From HGM13634 sp045537285 (GTDB lineage: Bacteria > Bacillota > Clostridia > TANB77 > CAG-508), in contig JAZSPC010000019.1 in the NCBI GenBank assembly GCA_045537285.1, positions 1-16,998 of the forward strand: a DNA stretch of 16,998 nt. Reading direction: 5' to 3'. The notes beneath the pieces were generated by a model. The model was not told where the DNA came from, ran no database searches, and was given only the letters and a program-made list of their open reading frames with translations. Of this stretch, positions 15,184 to 16,998 are shown one piece after another (position 1 is the stretch's first letter; each line of letters opens with the position of its first letter). Position numbers and translations under genes: made by a program.

Positions 15184-15819
15184 TTAAAAGAATATTGTAT
15201 ATATCCCTGATATTATTAATATTACTCCTGAAACTTTTTTTATAACATTATAATGTTGTTTTATATAACTAAAAACATTTTTTAATTTATCTATTAAAAC
15301 AGCCGATATTACAAAAGGTATACCCAAACCTATTGAGTATAGGAGCATTAATATAATTCCTTTTATTAAATCTTGTTTGCTTGCTATTAATAACAAGGCT
15401 GAACTTAAAAATGTTCCTATACATGGTGTCCAACTAATTGAGAATAATATTCCAAATAATACTGCTTTAAAGAAATTAAAATTTTTAATATTTGAATTAT
15501 TTATATTAGTTTTATTTAAAAATTTAATTTTTATAACATCCATATAGTTTAATCCAAATATAATTATTAATATTCCAAATATTATTTTTATATATTGTAT
15601 ATTTCCACTTAGTAATGCACCAAAGCTACTTGCAAAAATAGAAAGTATTAAAAATACTATTGTAAAACCTAATACAAACCCAATTGAATTTGATATTACT
15701 TTATTATTCTTATCATCGTTTTCACCTATAAAATATGATAAATATATTGGTACCATAGGTAGTAAACATGGTGATATAAAACTTGCAATACCTTCTACAA
15801 ATGTAAAAACATAATCCAT
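15184..15819 (-). CDS. ccdA: CcdA, membrane thiol-disulfide electron carrier
   Basis: The 211-residue product has about six membrane helices and the CcdA/DsbD-beta signatures: C18 in 'FISPCLLPMVP' and C133 in 'SWTPCIG'. These cysteines pass electrons from cytoplasmic thioredoxin to an outer-face thiol protein. The anchored thioredoxin directly downstream (14 bases) is a natural partner. No cytochrome c genes are visible, so the relay may serve general envelope thiols. It follows the dolichol-kinase-like gene by ten bases. The length is slightly below the usual 220-235 but complete. Confidence 0.94.
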   Translation of the reverse strand: MDYVFTFVEGIASFISPCLLPMVPIYLSYFIGENDDKNNKVISNSIGFVLGFTIVFLILSIFASSFGALLSGNIQYIKIIFGILIIIFGLNYMDVIKIKFLNKTNINNSNIKNFNFFKAVLFGILFSISWTPCIGTFLSSALLLIASKQDLIKGIILMLLYSIGLGIPFVISAVLIDKLKNVFSYIKQHYNVIKKVSGVILIISGIYTIFF

Positions 15820-15829
15820 CTTTTTCTCC

Positions 15830-16489
15830 TTAGATTAATATAAGTAATAAAACTGTACTTATTGGAACTGTAATATTATCCCATCCTTTTCCAGAAACCG
15901 CTTCAATTCCCGTTACAGCAAATGCCATCATTATTGAAATTAATGGCCAATGTGTGCTTGTCCAGAATACATTATTATTAACAAAAATTAAATATGCACC
16001 TATTAATACAAGTGATATTAAAAACATTGTTAATGAACCTGCAAAAGATTTTTTTGTATCACTTAATTTATATCTTTTACTTTTCAAATGTTTTCCTACT
16101 ATTGCCGCAAATCCATCTCCATAAGCCATTACTAATGTCGGTATTAATCCTAATGCTGGGTCTTTATATATTCCAAATGATATTATTGATAGTATTAGTA
16201 AAGAAAGTGCATAATATACTGTTCCAAATCCATCTTGTTCTTCTCTTTCCATTACTTTTATTAAATCTTTTTTATATGATATGTAGTTTACTATTACAAA
16301 TACTGCTGGCCAAAATGATGCAAACCATACATTATCAAAGAAAATCATGGCTATAATCCACCAATTCCCAAGCATTATATGTATAAATTTTCTACTTATC
16401 TCTTTATCTTTTTTCTCAAATAATTTTGCACATACTATTACTAATGCTATATACAAAAAAGATACTGCTAGTCCTATCCAGTTTTTCAT
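15830..16489 (-). CDS. Dolichol/phytol-kinase-like (CTP-dependent lipid kinase) membrane protein
   Basis: The 219-residue product has about seven membrane helices and the motifs of the SEC59/DGK1/VTE5 group: 'ISRKFIHIMLGNWW' (31-44), 'MAYGDGFAAIVGKHLKSKRY' (121-140), 'TKKSFAGSL' (145-153) and 'GKGWDNITVP' (200-209). The family phosphorylates long-chain lipid alcohols such as dolichol, phytol or diacylglycerol, often using CTP. The lipid substrate here is unknown. The gene is three bases past the small membrane protein's stop, with its ribosome binding site inside the end of that gene, so translation is probably coupled. Confidence 0.88.
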   Translation of the reverse strand: MKNWIGLAVSFLYIALVIVCAKLFEKKDKEISRKFIHIMLGNWWIIAMIFFDNVWFASFWPAVFVIVNYISYKKDLIKVMEREEQDGFGTVYYALSLLILSIISFGIYKDPALGLIPTLVMAYGDGFAAIVGKHLKSKRYKLSDTKKSFAGSLTMFLISLVLIGAYLIFVNNNVFWTSTHWPLISIMMAFAVTGIEAVSGKGWDNITVPISTVLLLILI

Positions 16490-16492
16490 TTT

Positions 16493-16792
16493 CTATTCTC
16501 CTTTTTTCTTTTCTTTAATTCTAATAATCTTTTTAATAAATAACGTAACAGCTATTACTAATGGAAAAAAAGGAGTAAATGGTCCTGCCCAAAATGTTAA
16601 AACAACTGTTGCCATTACCATACACCATTTCAAGTTGAATATATAATATAGTAAATAACCTAGCCATACAGGTAAATACATTATAACTAAAACAATTAGA
16701 AAAATAACAAATGTTCTCCAATCTTTGCATTCTTCTTTTAACCAATTTAATACTTTATGTTCTTTTTCTTTACTTTTATTTTCTTTTTCCAT
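16493..16792 (-). CDS. Small two-helix membrane protein
   Basis: The 99-residue product has a charged N-terminus (1-27, Lys/Glu-rich), two membrane helices (about 28-52 and 57-84) and a very basic tail ('IKKIIRIKEKKKGE'). The short turn between the helices suggests a hairpin with both ends in the cytoplasm. I do not recognise the family. It is the first gene of the redox operon, with an AGGGG ribosome binding site, and overlaps the ribosome binding site of the lipid-kinase-like gene. A partner role for that kinase is suggested only by position. Confidence 0.82.
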   Translation of the reverse strand: MEKENKSKEKEHKVLNWLKEECKDWRTFVIFLIVLVIMYLPVWLGYLLYYIFNLKWCMVMATVVLTFWAGPFTPFFPLVIAVTLFIKKIIRIKEKKKGE

Positions 16793-16833
16793 AATTTTCC
16801 CCTACATATTATTTTATGTATTTAAACACAATT

Positions 16834-16842
16834 ATTATATCA
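16834..16842 (-). promoter_or_regulatory. Extended -10 promoter of the redox operon
   Basis: The minus strand reads TGATATAAT, a perfect extended -10. The expected -35 place (about 16857-16862) is weak. The end of the insertion sequence lies about 50 bases upstream of the -10. Confidence 0.68.
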
Positions 16843-16933
16843 TATATTGTAAAAAAATAATTAAATATATTAAAAAAAGTAGTAAAAATTGAAGTGAACC
16901 CCATTTTGTTCACAAATAAAAAAGAGTAATTTA

Positions 16934-16968
16934 AAACAAGGAGTAGAAAATTTCTACTTCTTGTTTTT
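16934..16968 (-). terminator. Hairpin at the end of the IS transposase gene
   Basis: A 15-base arm (16935-16949) pairs with 16951-16965 with one wobble. On the minus strand the stem overlaps the final transposase codons, and the T-run after it is short. It could equally block transcription entering from outside. Confidence 0.6.
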
Positions 16969-16998
16969 TAATCTTTTTGTATTATAAAATTCTAACCA
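16954..16998 (-). CDS. C-terminal end of an IS3-type (rve) transposase, partial
   Basis: Fourteen codons and a TAG are visible: W-L-E-F-Y-N-T-K-R-L-K-N-K-K. The 'EFYNTKR' string is the hallmark C-terminal segment of IS3-family OrfB integrase domains. Normally 'LKLKG(L/M)SPVEYR' or similar would follow; here the stop comes soon after KR, so the C-terminus appears shortened by about ten residues. The rest is outside the window. Confidence 0.6.
   Translation of the reverse strand, partial: WLEFYNTKRLKNKK

Larger units (their letters stand above)
16890..16998 (-). mobile_element. End of an IS3-family insertion sequence, runs off the right edge
   Basis: The element's outer end is read as TGAAGTGAACCCC at 16890, the 5'-TG with CCCC style of IS3-family terminal repeats, followed by a GTGAAC/GTTCAC inverted repeat (16894-16899, 16908-16913). 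Inside lie a terminator and the last codons of a transposase on the minus strand. The other end is outside the window, so the exact element and its target duplication cannot be seen. Confidence 0.62.

Noticed and set aside
4747..16646. Open frames on the plus strand, such as 5732-6037, 11705-12010 and 16347-16646
   Set aside because: They lie opposite well-supported genes, are rich in Leu, Phe and His from reversed AT-rich codons, and have no ribosome binding sites or recognisable domains.
16533..16745. A second minus-strand frame inside the small membrane protein gene
   Set aside because: It is out of frame with a better gene that has its own ribosome binding site, and its translation shows no sensible pattern.
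1..16998. CRISPR arrays, tRNA or rRNA genes, and phage or defence islands
   Set aside because: I saw no regular spaced repeats, no tRNA-like cloverleaf, no rRNA sequence and no phage structural or nuclease genes.

Overview
The window is very AT-rich DNA, and all twenty-one coding features I support (19 complete, 2 running off the edges) lie on the minus strand. The base composition, strong GGAGG-type ribosome binding sites, a cyclic-di-GMP-I riboswitch, a SanA-like DUF218 protein, a DUF2082 zinc ribbon and an LtaS-like sulfatase point to a low-GC Firmicute, most likely a clostridium-like gut or anaerobic lineage. Species cannot be told from the sequence. No complete gene stops with TGA (14 TAA, 5 TAG). 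The genes read through cleanly with the standard code.

Layout, in the direction of transcription (right to left). At the right edge (16890-16998) is the end of an IS3-like insertion sequence with the last codons of its transposase. Next is a six-gene unit (16792 to 14051) under one extended -10 promoter: a small two-helix membrane protein, a dolichol/phytol-kinase-like membrane enzyme, CcdA, a membrane-anchored thioredoxin with a likely second internal start, a Dps ferroxidase and a 48-residue charged peptide. CcdA, thioredoxin and Dps suggest thiol redox relay and oxidative or iron stress defence. A second unit (13868 to 9973) holds a YjdF/DUF2238-like membrane protein and a 1054-residue ATPase-permease fusion of the MacB/FtsX type with an extracellular domain of about 630 residues. 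A third (9824 to 6780) pairs an LtaS-like polymerase or phosphotransferase with an acyltransferase-3 membrane protein, a plausible cell-envelope module.

After these come single genes: a zinc alcohol dehydrogenase (6647 to 5520), a DUF2082 zinc ribbon (5430 to 5224) and a membrane-embedded XRE regulator (5117 to 3777). Then come a CDF metal exporter with a SanA-like protein (3684 to 2125), a DUF4160-DUF2442 pair (1837 to 1326), and a pair of small membrane proteins (1231 to 350). At the left edge a strong promoter and a cyclic-di-GMP-I riboswitch drive a membrane-anchored protein that runs out of the window.

Most units are separated by clear hairpin terminators, and the next promoter often begins in or beside the terminator's T-tract. 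The clearest unreported points are the riboswitch and its unknown target, the dual-start thioredoxin, the recurring terminator sequence families, and the truncated IS3 end next to the redox operon promoter. I did not find a convincing entirely new system.
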